DNA of 64,000 bases from Paracoccaceae bacterium (GTDB lineage: Bacteria; Pseudomonadota; Alphaproteobacteria; Rhodobacterales; Rhodobacteraceae): the NCBI GenBank assembly GCA_029862205.1, contig JAOTXT010000011.1:17569-81568 (forward strand), in the 5' to 3' direction. The translations under genes were made by a program, and so were the position numbers. Below, piece by piece: positions 56,286-64,000 of the stretch; the first letter of the stretch is position 1, and each line of letters opens with the position of its first letter. The notes beneath the pieces are model-generated. The model did no database searches. It was not told the DNA's origin and was given only the letters and a program-made list of their open reading frames with translations.

Positions 56286-57386
56286 TTACTTGGCCAGCCA
56301 CGCCTGGAACTTCGCGTCGATGTCGTCGCGATAATCCGCCCAGAACTCGTAGTTGTAGAGCAGGGTGTTCTTGGCGTTGTCCGGATCGGTCGGCATGTGC
56401 GGTGCCATGTCGATGCCGAGATCGGCGTGCTTGCCGACCAGCGGAGCAGACGAGGCACGGGCCGGGCCATACGAGATGTATTTGGCCTGATCCGCCAAAC
56501 GCTGGGTGTCGGTGGCGAAGTAGATGTAGTCCAGCGCGCGCGCCTTGCGCTCGTCGCTCAGACCGGCCGGGATAATCCAGCCGTCCAGATCGAAGACCTG
56601 CCAGTCCCACAGCATCTTGACCGGCTGCTTCTGCTCCTCGATCACCGAGAACAGACGACCATTGTAGGTCGAGCCCATGACGATCTCGCCGTCCGCCAGA
56701 CGCTGAGGTGTCTCGGCACCGGCCGACCACCAGATCACGCTGTCGCGAATGGTGCCGAGCTTGGCCAGCGCCCGGTCGACACCTTCAGGTGTCTCGAGCA
56801 CGCTGTAGACATCGTCTGGCGCAACGCCGTCGCAGAGCAATGCCCACTCGACGTTGTTGATCGGGCGCTTCTCCAGCGAGCGCTTGCCCGGGAAGGCTTC
56901 CAGATCGAAGACATCGCAAATGTCGTCCGGCTCTTTGCCACCCCATTCGGCCACATCGCTCCGATAACCGAAGGTAGTCGAGTAGACGATCTGCGGAATG
57001 AAGCACTCCGAGACCATCAAGTCGCCGAAGTCGTCCGCCGCCGAAGTGCCATCGGGCGCCGGTGCCAGTTGGGTCTCCGGGTCGATTTCCATCGCCAGGC
57101 CTTCGTCGCACAGACGGATGGCATCCGAGGCAACCACGTCGACAACGTCCCAAGTGGTGTTGCCGGCTTCGGCCATGGCGCGCAGCTTGGCGACCGCCTC
57201 GGCAGCGCTTTCGTCGTTGATGATGCTGACGCCGGCGTTCTTCGCCATATAAGGCTCGTGATAGGCGCGCAGCTGCGACTTCGAATACGCACCGCCCCAC
57301 GAGACGATGGTCATCTCCTGGGCCTGGACCGCCGACACGCAGAGCGCGGCGGTGGCAGCGCCAAGGAATAGTTTGGTGAGTTTCAT
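56286..57386 (-). CDS. ABC transporter substrate-binding protein (PotD family)
   Basis: 366 aa. Signal peptide ends at SAVQAQ (about residue 22). Mature start MTIVSWGGAYSKSQLRAYHEPYM belongs to the PotD/SBP_bac_8-like group but lacks the NWSDY polyamine motif of the PotF in this window, so its ligand may not be a polyamine. Contains YNGRLFSVIEEQ and WIIPAGLSDERKARAL. Second gene of an ATPase-SBP-permease-permease operon. Confidence 0.9.
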   Translation of the reverse strand: MKLTKLFLGAATAALCVSAVQAQEMTIVSWGGAYSKSQLRAYHEPYMAKNAGVSIINDESAAEAVAKLRAMAEAGNTTWDVVDVVASDAIRLCDEGLAMEIDPETQLAPAPDGTSAADDFGDLMVSECFIPQIVYSTTFGYRSDVAEWGGKEPDDICDVFDLEAFPGKRSLEKRPINNVEWALLCDGVAPDDVYSVLETPEGVDRALAKLGTIRDSVIWWSAGAETPQRLADGEIVMGSTYNGRLFSVIEEQKQPVKMLWDWQVFDLDGWIIPAGLSDERKARALDYIYFATDTQRLADQAKYISYGPARASSAPLVGKHADLGIDMAPHMPTDPDNAKNTLLYNYEFWADYRDDIDAKFQAWLAK

Positions 57387-57460
57387 CTCATACTCCCTAG
57401 ACTTTCACCCGATGTTGTTGTTTTGGCCGTGCCGTCTCGGGTTTCCCCGGCGCGGCGCAT

Positions 57461-58555
57461 TCATACCGCATCAAGCGCGCGGCAATCCTCGGTTACCCAT
57501 CCGAGAGGCGTTCTCTCGCCAACCTTCAGGGCTGCATGCTCGTGGCTGTTCGCGACCTTGACGATGAAATCGTCATTCCCGGCGACCTCCATCCGGCACC
57601 GGATATGGTCGCCCAGATAGATCAGCTCGACCACATGGCCTTCCATCGCGTTCGATGTTGCGTCTGGTCCCAGCAGCACGCGCTCGGGCCGGATCGACAG
57701 CATGGTATTCTGGCCTGCGCCGCCGCAATTCACCGCATGGGCATTGACCTTGATGTCACCCGGCAACTCGACCGTCGCGGTGCCGCCATCGACTGCAATG
57801 ACCTTGCCGTTAAGCTTGTTGTTCTCGCCGATGAACTGCGCCACGAAGGCGTTATCAGGACGTTCGTAGAGATCGGGGGGCGGCGCCAATTGCTGGATGA
57901 CGCCGTCATTGAAGACCGCGATCCGGTCCGACATGGTCAGCGCCTCGGATTGGTCGTGGGTCACATAGACGACTGTGATCCCTAGGTTTTCGTGGATGTG
58001 CTTGATCTCGTATTGCATGTGCTCGCGGAGCTGCTTGTCGAGCGCGCCCAAGGGCTCGTCCATCAGCACCAGTTCGGCGTCGAAGACCAAAGCGCGGGCC
58101 AACGCGATGCGCTGTTGCTGACCGCCGGAAAGCTGGGCCGGGCGGCGGCCCGAGAAAGCGCCCATTTGCACCATATCCAGCGCGCGCTGCACCTTTTGTT
58201 CGGTCTCGACCTTGCTCATCTTTCGGACTTCCAATGGGAAGGCCAAATTCTCGCCGACCGTCATATGGGGGAAAAGGGCATAGTTCTGAAAGACCATGCC
58301 GATGCCACGCTTGTGGGGCGGGATGTTGTTGATCGCTATGCCGTCCAACTTGATATCGCCATGGGTCGCGGTTTCGAACCCGGCGAGCATCATCAGACAG
58401 GTCGTCTTGCCCGAACCCGAAGGCCCCAGCATTGTCAGGAACTCGCCCTTGCCAATGGACAGATTCAGATCCTTCACGACCAGCGTTTCGCCGTCGTAAC
58501 TCTTCTGCACACGATCGAATTCCACGAAGGCGCGGTTGCCGGTGCCGTCGGCCAT
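57461..58555 (-). CDS. Polyamine-type ABC transporter ATPase (PotA-like)
   Basis: 364 aa. Walker A GPSGSGKTT (about residue 44), Q-loop FQNYALFPHM, signature LSGGQQQRIALARAL, Walker B LVLMDEPLGALD, H-switch VTHDQSEAL, and a TOBE C-terminal domain (LSIRPERVLLGPDA). Start chosen at 58555 with AGGGAGA upstream; the frame is open further up but without family likeness. First gene of the operon; a 74-base gap precedes the binding-protein gene. Confidence 0.92.
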   Translation of the reverse strand: MADGTGNRAFVEFDRVQKSYDGETLVVKDLNLSIGKGEFLTMLGPSGSGKTTCLMMLAGFETATHGDIKLDGIAINNIPPHKRGIGMVFQNYALFPHMTVGENLAFPLEVRKMSKVETEQKVQRALDMVQMGAFSGRRPAQLSGGQQQRIALARALVFDAELVLMDEPLGALDKQLREHMQYEIKHIHENLGITVVYVTHDQSEALTMSDRIAVFNDGVIQQLAPPPDLYERPDNAFVAQFIGENNKLNGKVIAVDGGTATVELPGDIKVNAHAVNCGGAGQNTMLSIRPERVLLGPDATSNAMEGHVVELIYLGDHIRCRMEVAGNDDFIVKVANSHEHAALKVGERTPLGWVTEDCRALDAV

Positions 58556-58741
58556 GCCATCTCCCTGTTCGCGGCCTCGTCTCGGGCCACTTTGCGCCGA
58601 GGTAAACACGGATTCTTCAGCCAAGACAACCATTCTTTGAGCAAATCTGCACAGGCCAAGGGCGGATTCCGTCGGGATTTGATGCATTTGGTCGACAAAC
58701 CGATCCGTCACGGAACTGCCGCATCGGAAATCGCGTGATCA

Positions 58742-58772
58742 TGAAAAAGGCGAACCGGTTTCCCGGTTCGCC
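58742..58772 (-). terminator. Rho-independent terminator of the gene at 58798
   Basis: On the minus strand a perfect 10-bp stem (GGCGAACCGG and its complement, loop GAAA) is followed by CCTTTTTCAT. Stem plus T-run fits an intrinsic terminator 26 bases after the stop. Confidence 0.85.
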
Positions 58773-58797
58773 AAGGTCGGCGGGATGGGCCCGACGC

Positions 58798-59388
58798 TTA
58801 GCCGGGCGTGACCCGGAACTGCTGCCATGGCACGGTTTCCACCTGTCGGTGGGTTCCGCAGTCGAGAGCGATCTGGACCAGCAGATTGGCGCGCCCCGCG
58901 CTAGCCGCGGCGGGCACCAGGACACTGAATGCCAGATCGGTCTCGTCGCGCAGCAGCGGCATCGACCGCATCGCGGTCTCGACCGAGAACCACCGTCCTT
59001 GGTGGTCCACCATCCAAGCCTCGATCCCAAGCGGCACGCAATCGTCGCGCAAGCGGCGGACCGGGCGCAAGGACAGGGTCGTCCACGTGCCTGGCGCCCC
59101 GTCCGCGACACCGTGCCGGGTTCCGGGAAACTCCAGAACCGGTGTCCGATCTCCCAGAAGCCGGCGCTTCACCTCGCCTTCGAGGCGGGTCACCGTCTCC
59201 TGCAATTCGGCGAGCCCGGCCATCTGCTGTCGCACCAGCGGCGGCAGTTTCGCGAACTCGTCATAGGTGTCGCGCACCCACAGGATCGCTCCCGAAAGGA
59301 ACAGTACCAGAAGCCACTGCTCCTTGAGCCTGCGCAGAGTGCCCCACACGCCTTCGATCGCGGCGCGTCCCGCTAAGTCGGCTGTCAT
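58798..59388 (-). CDS. Hypothetical single-pass membrane protein
   Basis: 196 aa. A membrane helix at residues about 25-42 (WLLVLFLSGAILWV), then a coiled-coil-like stretch (AGLAELQETVTRLEGEVKRRLLG) and a β-rich C-terminal domain (DDCVPLGIEAWMVDHQGRWFSVET ... FSVLVPAAASAGRANLLVQIAL). GGGGGC precedes the ATG. I do not recognise a family. It has its own strong terminator and lies divergent from the cyclase regulator, so it is probably monocistronic. Confidence 0.75.
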   Translation of the reverse strand: MTADLAGRAAIEGVWGTLRRLKEQWLLVLFLSGAILWVRDTYDEFAKLPPLVRQQMAGLAELQETVTRLEGEVKRRLLGDRTPVLEFPGTRHGVADGAPGTWTTLSLRPVRRLRDDCVPLGIEAWMVDHQGRWFSVETAMRSMPLLRDETDLAFSVLVPAAASAGRANLLVQIALDCGTHRQVETVPWQQFRVTPG

Positions 59389-59669
59389 TTTTGCCCCCTT
59401 TCGCGCCACCCCGGGCCGCGAGACCCAGTCGCGACGCATTGCAACTGTTTCGTTGTCGTTGGTGTTGCTCGTGGACGCAGCCTCGCCCCAGCCTGAGCGG
59501 GCGGCGTCTCCCGCGCGGTTCCTTAGCCGCGGTAAGTTCCTAACCGTTAACCCGAAAGAAACGGTGAACGCCGCCAGCCCAGGATCACGTTGACGCAATC
59601 GCCGGTGCCGAACCTTGACCTGCGGTTGCCAAGCCATTGCTTTTGCGACAAAAGGAAGCCCTAAAGGGA

Positions 59670-62600
59670 ATGCGCATGCCGAACCTCGAAGACTGGCTGC
59701 AAAGCATTGGCTGTGGCGATTACATCGACGCGTTTCGCGACGCCGATGTGAGCTTCGACTTGGTGCGCGAACTTAATTCGGAAGATCTGCGCGAACTGGG
59801 ACTGTCCTTGGGCGACCGCAAGCGCTTCTTGCGCGCGGTGGCGGAGCTGACGGCCGGCGATGGTGCGGCGGCGGTCCAAAACGCGGAGGAGGCCGCGCCC
59901 GAACCCGAACCTTATCATGTTGCGCAGGCGGAGCGCCGCCGGCTGACGGTGATGTTCGTCGATCTGGTCGGGTCGACCGCGCAGTCCAGCGCCTTGGACC
60001 CCGAGGAATGGAGCGAGGTGATCCAGGCCTATCAGGACGCGGTGGCAGGCGTTGTAACCCGGTATGACGGCCACATCGCTCAATATTTGGGCGACGGGGT
60101 GCTCTGCTATTTCGGTTGGCCCCGGGCGCTGGAGGCCGCGGCCGAGCGCGCGGTGAACGCGGGCCTGGCAATCATGACGGCGATCGAGAAGGTCAAAATT
60201 GGTGGCGAGCCGCTCTCATGCCGGATCGGGATCGCGACGGGCCTCGTGGTTGTCGGCGACATCGGCGTCGACCACGAATCGACCGCGATCGGCGAGACGC
60301 CTAATTTCGCCGCGCGCCTGCAAGGGTTCGCGAAGCCAGGCCAAGTCGTGATCTCAGAGAGCACACACCGCCTGCTGGGCACTGCCTTTAAGGTCGAGTC
60401 GCTAGGCAAGCACGGCTTAAAAGGTATCCCCGGCGAGCAAGAAATCTTCGCCGTAATCGGCGCCGCCTCCTCGCATGACCGTTTCGCCGCGCGCGCCGCC
60501 CAATCGGTGGGCGAGATGGTCGGCCGCGGCAACGAACTTGCTTTGCTGACCGACCGGTGGAACACCAGCGTCGCCGGCGAGGGGCAGATCGTGCTGCTGA
60601 CCGGCGAAGCCGGCATCGGCAAATCGCGTGTCTGCCGGGCGCTCTTCGACTCGATCTCGCGCGACGACTATGTGCGCGTGCGGTTCCAGTGCTCGCCATA
60701 TCAGCGCGACACCGCGCTCTGGCCGGTGATCAATCAGATGACGTCGGCGGCGGGGATCGAGCCGAGCCAAACCAATGACGAGAAGCTGGACCGCCTGGAG
60801 CAATTGCTTCGCTCGGCGGGAGAGGTCAGCGAGCAAGACATCGCGCTCATCGCCGATCTGCTGGGCCTTCCAGCGGACATGCGCTACGGGCCAATGGATT
60901 TGCCGCCGCCCGCGCGCCGTGCAGCCACCTTCTCGGCGCTCGCCGATCACGCGGTTAATCTATCGCGGAATGAGCCGTTGCTGTTGCTGGTCGAGGATTC
61001 CCATTGGATCGATCCAACGACGCTGGAGTTGATCGGTATCCTGGGCGACAGGACCGAGCGCGAGCGGGTGATGCTGTTGGTCACCTCCCGCCCCGAGAAC
61101 CAGCCGGATCTGCCGCCACTGCCGCATGTCACCAGCCTGGCGCTGAACCGACTGGGCCGAGCCGGTGTCGAGGAGATCGTCAACCGGCTGGGTGGCGGGA
61201 AACTGCCACCCGAGGCGATCACCGCCATCATCGAGCGCACGGACGGCGTGCCGCTGTTCGTCGAGGAGCTGACCAAGGCACTGATCGAGAGCGGTGAGGA
61301 CAAGGTGCCGGCCAGCCTGCACGACACGCTGATGGCGCGGCTCGACCGGCTGCCCGAAGTCAAGGAAGTGGCACAGATCGCCAGTGTCATCGGCAGGGAA
61401 TTTGACGCCGATCCTTTGGCCCAGATCGCGGCACTGTCGCAGCAAAAGGTCATAACGGCGCTCGAGAACCTGCGCCGGGTAGAGCTGGTCTTCCCGCGCG
61501 GTGGGCGGAGCGGCCATTATATCTTCAAGCATGCATTGGTCCGCGATGCCGCCTATGAAAGCCTGCTGAACCGCCGCCGGCAGGAAATCCACAGCCGCAT
61601 CTTCGACGTCCTGCGCGAGAACGAGCTGACCATGCCCGGTGTGCTCGCCAATCACGCCGCCGAGGCCGGGCGCTTCAAGGAAGCTGTGCAATACGGGCGC
61701 TTTGCCGCCGAGGAAGCCCTGCGCCGCCCGGCCTATGCCGAGGCGATCACCCATCTCGAGACCGCGCTCGGCGTCCTGGCCCTGCGTGATCCAAGCGAGG
61801 CGGTGCAGCGCGAGCGTATCCGGCTGTTGCTGCTCGCGGGTCAGGCGCGGATTGCCCATAACGGCTATGCCGCCGAGGCAACCGTCGCGACCTTTGGCGA
61901 GATCGAGCGCATCGCCACCGAGATCGACGACAAGGAACTGCTGGTCGAAGGGCTCTACGGCCGTTGGGCCGCGCATTACGTGCCTGGCCGACTGCGCCCG
62001 GCGCTGGATATTGCGGACAGCATCCTCGCGGTCAACGAAGAGGTCGAGGACCGGTTGGCGCGGGCGCTTGGCCACCGGCTGCGCGGCACCGTTCTGACCA
62101 TGATGGGCCGGATCGCTGAAGCGACGCCCGAACTCGGCGCCGTCGACGAATTCTACGACCGGCAAGCGCATGTCGGTCAGGCGTCCCGCTTTGGTCAGGA
62201 TGTGGGCATCGCGCGCGATTGCTACCGGCTGGGCACGCTGACCCTGCAAGGGCGCTACGACAGCGCCTCGGCCTTGGCCCGCCAGGTGATTGTCGACCTC
62301 GACACGGTGAACCACGCACATACTTCAGGATATGCGTTGGGGCATCTGGCACTTTTCCTGTGCGCCACCGAGATCGAACCTCTGGGTACCGAGGTCGCCG
62401 AGACGTGCATCGAGCTCTCCGAGCGCAACCGGATGCCGCTCTGGGCGGCGCTGGGACATGCCGCCCGCGCGATGGCCCAGGTGAACCGGGGCGCGGATGC
62501 CGAGGCGCTGCCGGAATTCACCGACGCGCTGGCGATGCTGAGCGATCTCAGCTTCGATCTGTTCCGTCCGATGCTGTTGCCGGCCCACAGCTTGGCCCTG

Positions 62601-62960
62601 GCACGGACCGGCGATTTCGAGACCGCCGGTGCGGAACTGGCCGAGGCGCGCGGCTGTGTGACAAGCGACGAGGCCCGGTTCGCCGAGCCCGAGATATACC
62701 GCGTCGAGGGTCAGCTTGCGCTTTTGCAGGGCGACCGCGCCGCCGCGAAGGCCTCGCTGATCGAAGCGCTGGAAAAAGCCGTGGCGCTGGGTCACTTGTC
62801 CTGGCAGCTCCGCGCCGCCGAGGACCTGGCGGGTATCCTAAGCGAGGATGGCGATGACGGTTCGGCGCGCGAGATCCTGGGCGATACGCTAAGCGGGTTC
62901 AGCGAGGGAAGCGACATGCCGCCGCTGATCCGGGCGAGCAAGCTGATCGAGGCCGGCTAA
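59670..62960 (+). CDS. SAM-domain / class III adenylate cyclase / AAA-type ATPase / TPR multidomain signalling protein
   Basis: 1096 aa. Residues about 3-65: SAM domain (LEDWLQSIGCGDYIDAFRDADVS). Residues about 90-260: class III cyclase with both metal Asp residues (MFVDLVGSTAQS; AQYLGDGVLCYFG) and the Asn/Arg pair GETPNFAARLQG, so catalysis looks possible. Residues about 290-550: AAA_16 ATPase (Walker A LTGEAGIGKSRV, Walker B LLLLVEDSHWID). Rest: helical TPR-like repeats. Related proteins are predicted signal integrators. ATG at 59676 is an alternative start with better ribosome-site spacing. It overlaps the 3' end of the phosphopantetheinyl transferase by 4 bases. Confidence 0.88.
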   Translation: MRMPNLEDWLQSIGCGDYIDAFRDADVSFDLVRELNSEDLRELGLSLGDRKRFLRAVAELTAGDGAAAVQNAEEAAPEPEPYHVAQAERRRLTVMFVDLVGSTAQSSALDPEEWSEVIQAYQDAVAGVVTRYDGHIAQYLGDGVLCYFGWPRALEAAAERAVNAGLAIMTAIEKVKIGGEPLSCRIGIATGLVVVGDIGVDHESTAIGETPNFAARLQGFAKPGQVVISESTHRLLGTAFKVESLGKHGLKGIPGEQEIFAVIGAASSHDRFAARAAQSVGEMVGRGNELALLTDRWNTSVAGEGQIVLLTGEAGIGKSRVCRALFDSISRDDYVRVRFQCSPYQRDTALWPVINQMTSAAGIEPSQTNDEKLDRLEQLLRSAGEVSEQDIALIADLLGLPADMRYGPMDLPPPARRAATFSALADHAVNLSRNEPLLLLVEDSHWIDPTTLELIGILGDRTERERVMLLVTSRPENQPDLPPLPHVTSLALNRLGRAGVEEIVNRLGGGKLPPEAITAIIERTDGVPLFVEELTKALIESGEDKVPASLHDTLMARLDRLPEVKEVAQIASVIGREFDADPLAQIAALSQQKVITALENLRRVELVFPRGGRSGHYIFKHALVRDAAYESLLNRRRQEIHSRIFDVLRENELTMPGVLANHAAEAGRFKEAVQYGRFAAEEALRRPAYAEAITHLETALGVLALRDPSEAVQRERIRLLLLAGQARIAHNGYAAEATVATFGEIERIATEIDDKELLVEGLYGRWAAHYVPGRLRPALDIADSILAVNEEVEDRLARALGHRLRGTVLTMMGRIAEATPELGAVDEFYDRQAHVGQASRFGQDVGIARDCYRLGTLTLQGRYDSASALARQVIVDLDTVNHAHTSGYALGHLALFLCATEIEPLGTEVAETCIELSERNRMPLWAALGHAARAMAQVNRGADAEALPEFTDALAMLSDLSFDLFRPMLLPAHSLALARTGDFETAGAELAEARGCVTSDEARFAEPEIYRVEGQLALLQGDRAAAKASLIEALEKAVALGHLSWQLRAAEDLAGILSEDGDDGSAREILGDTLSGFSEGSDMPPLIRASKLIEAG

Positions 62961-63628
62961 CCGACCCCATGGCCATGCAGGAGCGCGGTTGCGTCGCGGT
63001 GGGTAACCGCATCCGGGGCCGGGGCGGCAAGGCTGGTGACGTAGTCTCCGTCCACGGTCGAGCGCACCTGCCATGCGCCACCCGGGGCCGTTGCCTGGCG
63101 CCAGCACCCAGTTTCGGGCGGAACTGTGATCCGGGGAAGCATTTCCAGGCAAAGACCGGTACCCATCGCTTTCAAAATTGCCTCCTTCGCGGTCCAAAGC
63201 GTCAGCAACCTGTTCAGGCGATCGGGTTCCGGTTGCTCTTGCAACATTTGGCGCTCGTCGGGCGAAAGAATGCGCTGCTCGAAAAGCAACGTGTCGACCG
63301 GACGAATGCGCTCGATATCGGCTCCCACCACGTCGCCCCGCGTGACTGCGAGGCAGGCCATCGCGCCTGAATGGCTGGCACTGAATCTAAGGCCGTCGGT
63401 TTGGGGTCTGCCATGCCGGTTTTCTTGAAAGGCAATTCTCTCGGGCAGCACATTCAGATAGCGCGCAAGGATTGCCCGGCGGGCCGCCCGGCGCAGGACA
63501 AAGGCATTGGCGAGCGAGCGCTTCTCGAAGCGTCGGCTCGCGGATCTCTCGTCGGCGTCAAGCAAGGCGCGCGCCGCGGCCAGACCCGTTCGGCTTGCTT
63601 CAAGGGGGATCGACCAGAGATCGATCAT
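62957..63628 (-). CDS. 4'-phosphopantetheinyl transferase (Sfp-type)
   Basis: 223 aa. Attaches phosphopantetheine to carrier proteins. Motifs: RFSASHSGAMACLAVTRG, the Mg-binding GADIERIRP (Asp-Ile-Glu), and LWTAKEAILKAMGTGL (W-x-x-KEA). The length fits the Sfp/HetI group used for NRPS and PKS carriers rather than AcpS. It overlaps a type II thioesterase by 4 bases, so the pair belongs to a secondary-metabolite operon reaching beyond the right edge. Confidence 0.93.
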   Translation of the reverse strand: MIDLWSIPLEASRTGLAAARALLDADERSASRRFEKRSLANAFVLRRAARRAILARYLNVLPERIAFQENRHGRPQTDGLRFSASHSGAMACLAVTRGDVVGADIERIRPVDTLLFEQRILSPDERQMLQEQPEPDRLNRLLTLWTAKEAILKAMGTGLCLEMLPRITVPPETGCWRQATAPGGAWQVRSTVDGDYVTSLAAPAPDAVTHRDATALLHGHGVG

Positions 63629-64000
63629 CGGGCCGACCGTTCGAGCAGACGCGACAGCAGGTCGAGCACGCTGCCGTTCGCTTCACGGAAGACGAAGAAA
63701 TGACCGCCGGGCAAGGCCTGTCGATCGATCGGCTGCGTGAAATGTCCGGCCCAATCGGCGGCGGCGGAAGCCGGCACCACATGATCGTTTCCGCCCGTGA
63801 GGATCACCGCCGGCGCCTCGAGCGGCGGAGCATCGATCCGGTGGAGCCGCAGCATGGCGATATCCGCGGCCAGAACCGGCGCGAGGGCCCGGTAGAGTTC
63901 ATCATCGCCAGTGATGCGCGCATTCGCCGGATCGTAGGCCAGCAGCAGCGCGCGCAGATCGTCCTCTTCGATAGGCGCGCCGTCCCCTCTCGGCGGTGCC
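63625..64000 (-). CDS. Type II thioesterase (GrsT/RifR-like), 5' part outside window
   Basis: The visible C-terminal 124 residues of an alpha/beta-hydrolase thioesterase. Segment RALLLAYDPANARITGDDELYRALAPVLAADIAML is the lid and helical region. The catalytic Asp is in ILTGGNDHVVP and the His in LPGGHFFVF; the nucleophile Ser lies outside the window. These enzymes remove misprimed acyl groups from NRPS/PKS carrier domains. Its stop overlaps the phosphopantetheinyl transferase start (ATGA). Confidence 0.88.
   Translation of the reverse strand, partial: APPRGDGAPIEEDDLRALLLAYDPANARITGDDELYRALAPVLAADIAMLRLHRIDAPPLEAPAVILTGGNDHVVPASAAADWAGHFTQPIDRQALPGGHFFVFREANGSVLDLLSRLLERSAR

Noticed and set aside
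59530..59560. Possible CtrA half-site (GTTAAC) and near-palindrome upstream of the cyclase gene
   Set aside because: No second TTAA at the required 7-base spacing; the near-palindrome has central mismatches.

Overview
The window is GC-rich, densely coded DNA from an alphaproteobacterium, most likely Rhodobacterales/Rhodobacteraceae (inference). Supporting signs are the TauR-Xsc-Tpa taurine module, a pyrB linked to a catalytically dead pyrC-like gene, orphan cox-type maturation genes, a perfect CtrA box in front of dprA, and two Pot-type ABC transporters. I saw no prophage, CRISPR array, rRNA or intact insertion sequence. No stretch longer than 300 bases lacks a gene.

Layout. 1-3734: RND efflux permease (cut by the left edge) and its membrane-fusion partner, minus strand. 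3898-4134: yacG. 4068-11811: a flagellar block, with flhA'-fliR-flhB-fliJ-like on the minus strand and fliF'-fliH-like-fliN-fliP-fliG on the plus strand. The two operons meet head to head at about 8397-8402, where both lead genes have lost their 5' ends. 11920-16103: putrescine-type transporter potG/potF (minus) and potH/potI (plus). 16116-20696: bioY, a PCu(A)C copper chaperone, and a 1063-residue membrane-anchored protein with a PilP/GspC-like end. 20709-26998: mgtE followed by coxD, coxE, xdhC/coxF and a mocA fusion, which are maturation genes for a molybdenum hydroxylase not present here. 27129-30901: a deaminase, a DUF2244 protein, ctaD and lipB. 31019-35986: tRNA-Leu(GAG), then xsc, tauR and tpa, which turn taurine into acetyl phosphate. 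36280-39731: an AT-rich orphan gene, an M3 peptidase and a GST. 40020-51385: pyrB, inactive pyrC, plsY, dprA, topA, a secreted esterase, an Old Yellow Enzyme-type oxidoreductase and RNase R. 51482-59388: DUF2794, hspQ, a lytic-transglycosylase-like lipoprotein, a small membrane protein, and a second Pot-type ABC operon whose last gene is a phosphodiester-glycosidase-like protein. 59670-64000: a SAM/class III cyclase/ATPase regulator, then a phosphopantetheinyl transferase and a type II thioesterase (cut by the right edge), which point to an NRPS/PKS cluster beyond the window.

Two non-coding themes stand out. First, a family of REP elements (5'-GTAG plus a hairpin, mostly in inverted pairs) occurs at six intergenic places, and in four cases the TAG of GTAG is the stop codon of the adjacent gene. 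Second, several regulatory sites fit their neighbours: a CtrA full site before dprA, a TauR-type box before xsc and related boxes before tpa, and a hairpin between the solute-binding and permease genes of the second Pot operon.

The most consequential oddity is the flagellar junction at about 8400. It is either a deletion or inversion that should disable the flagellum, or an assembly chimera.
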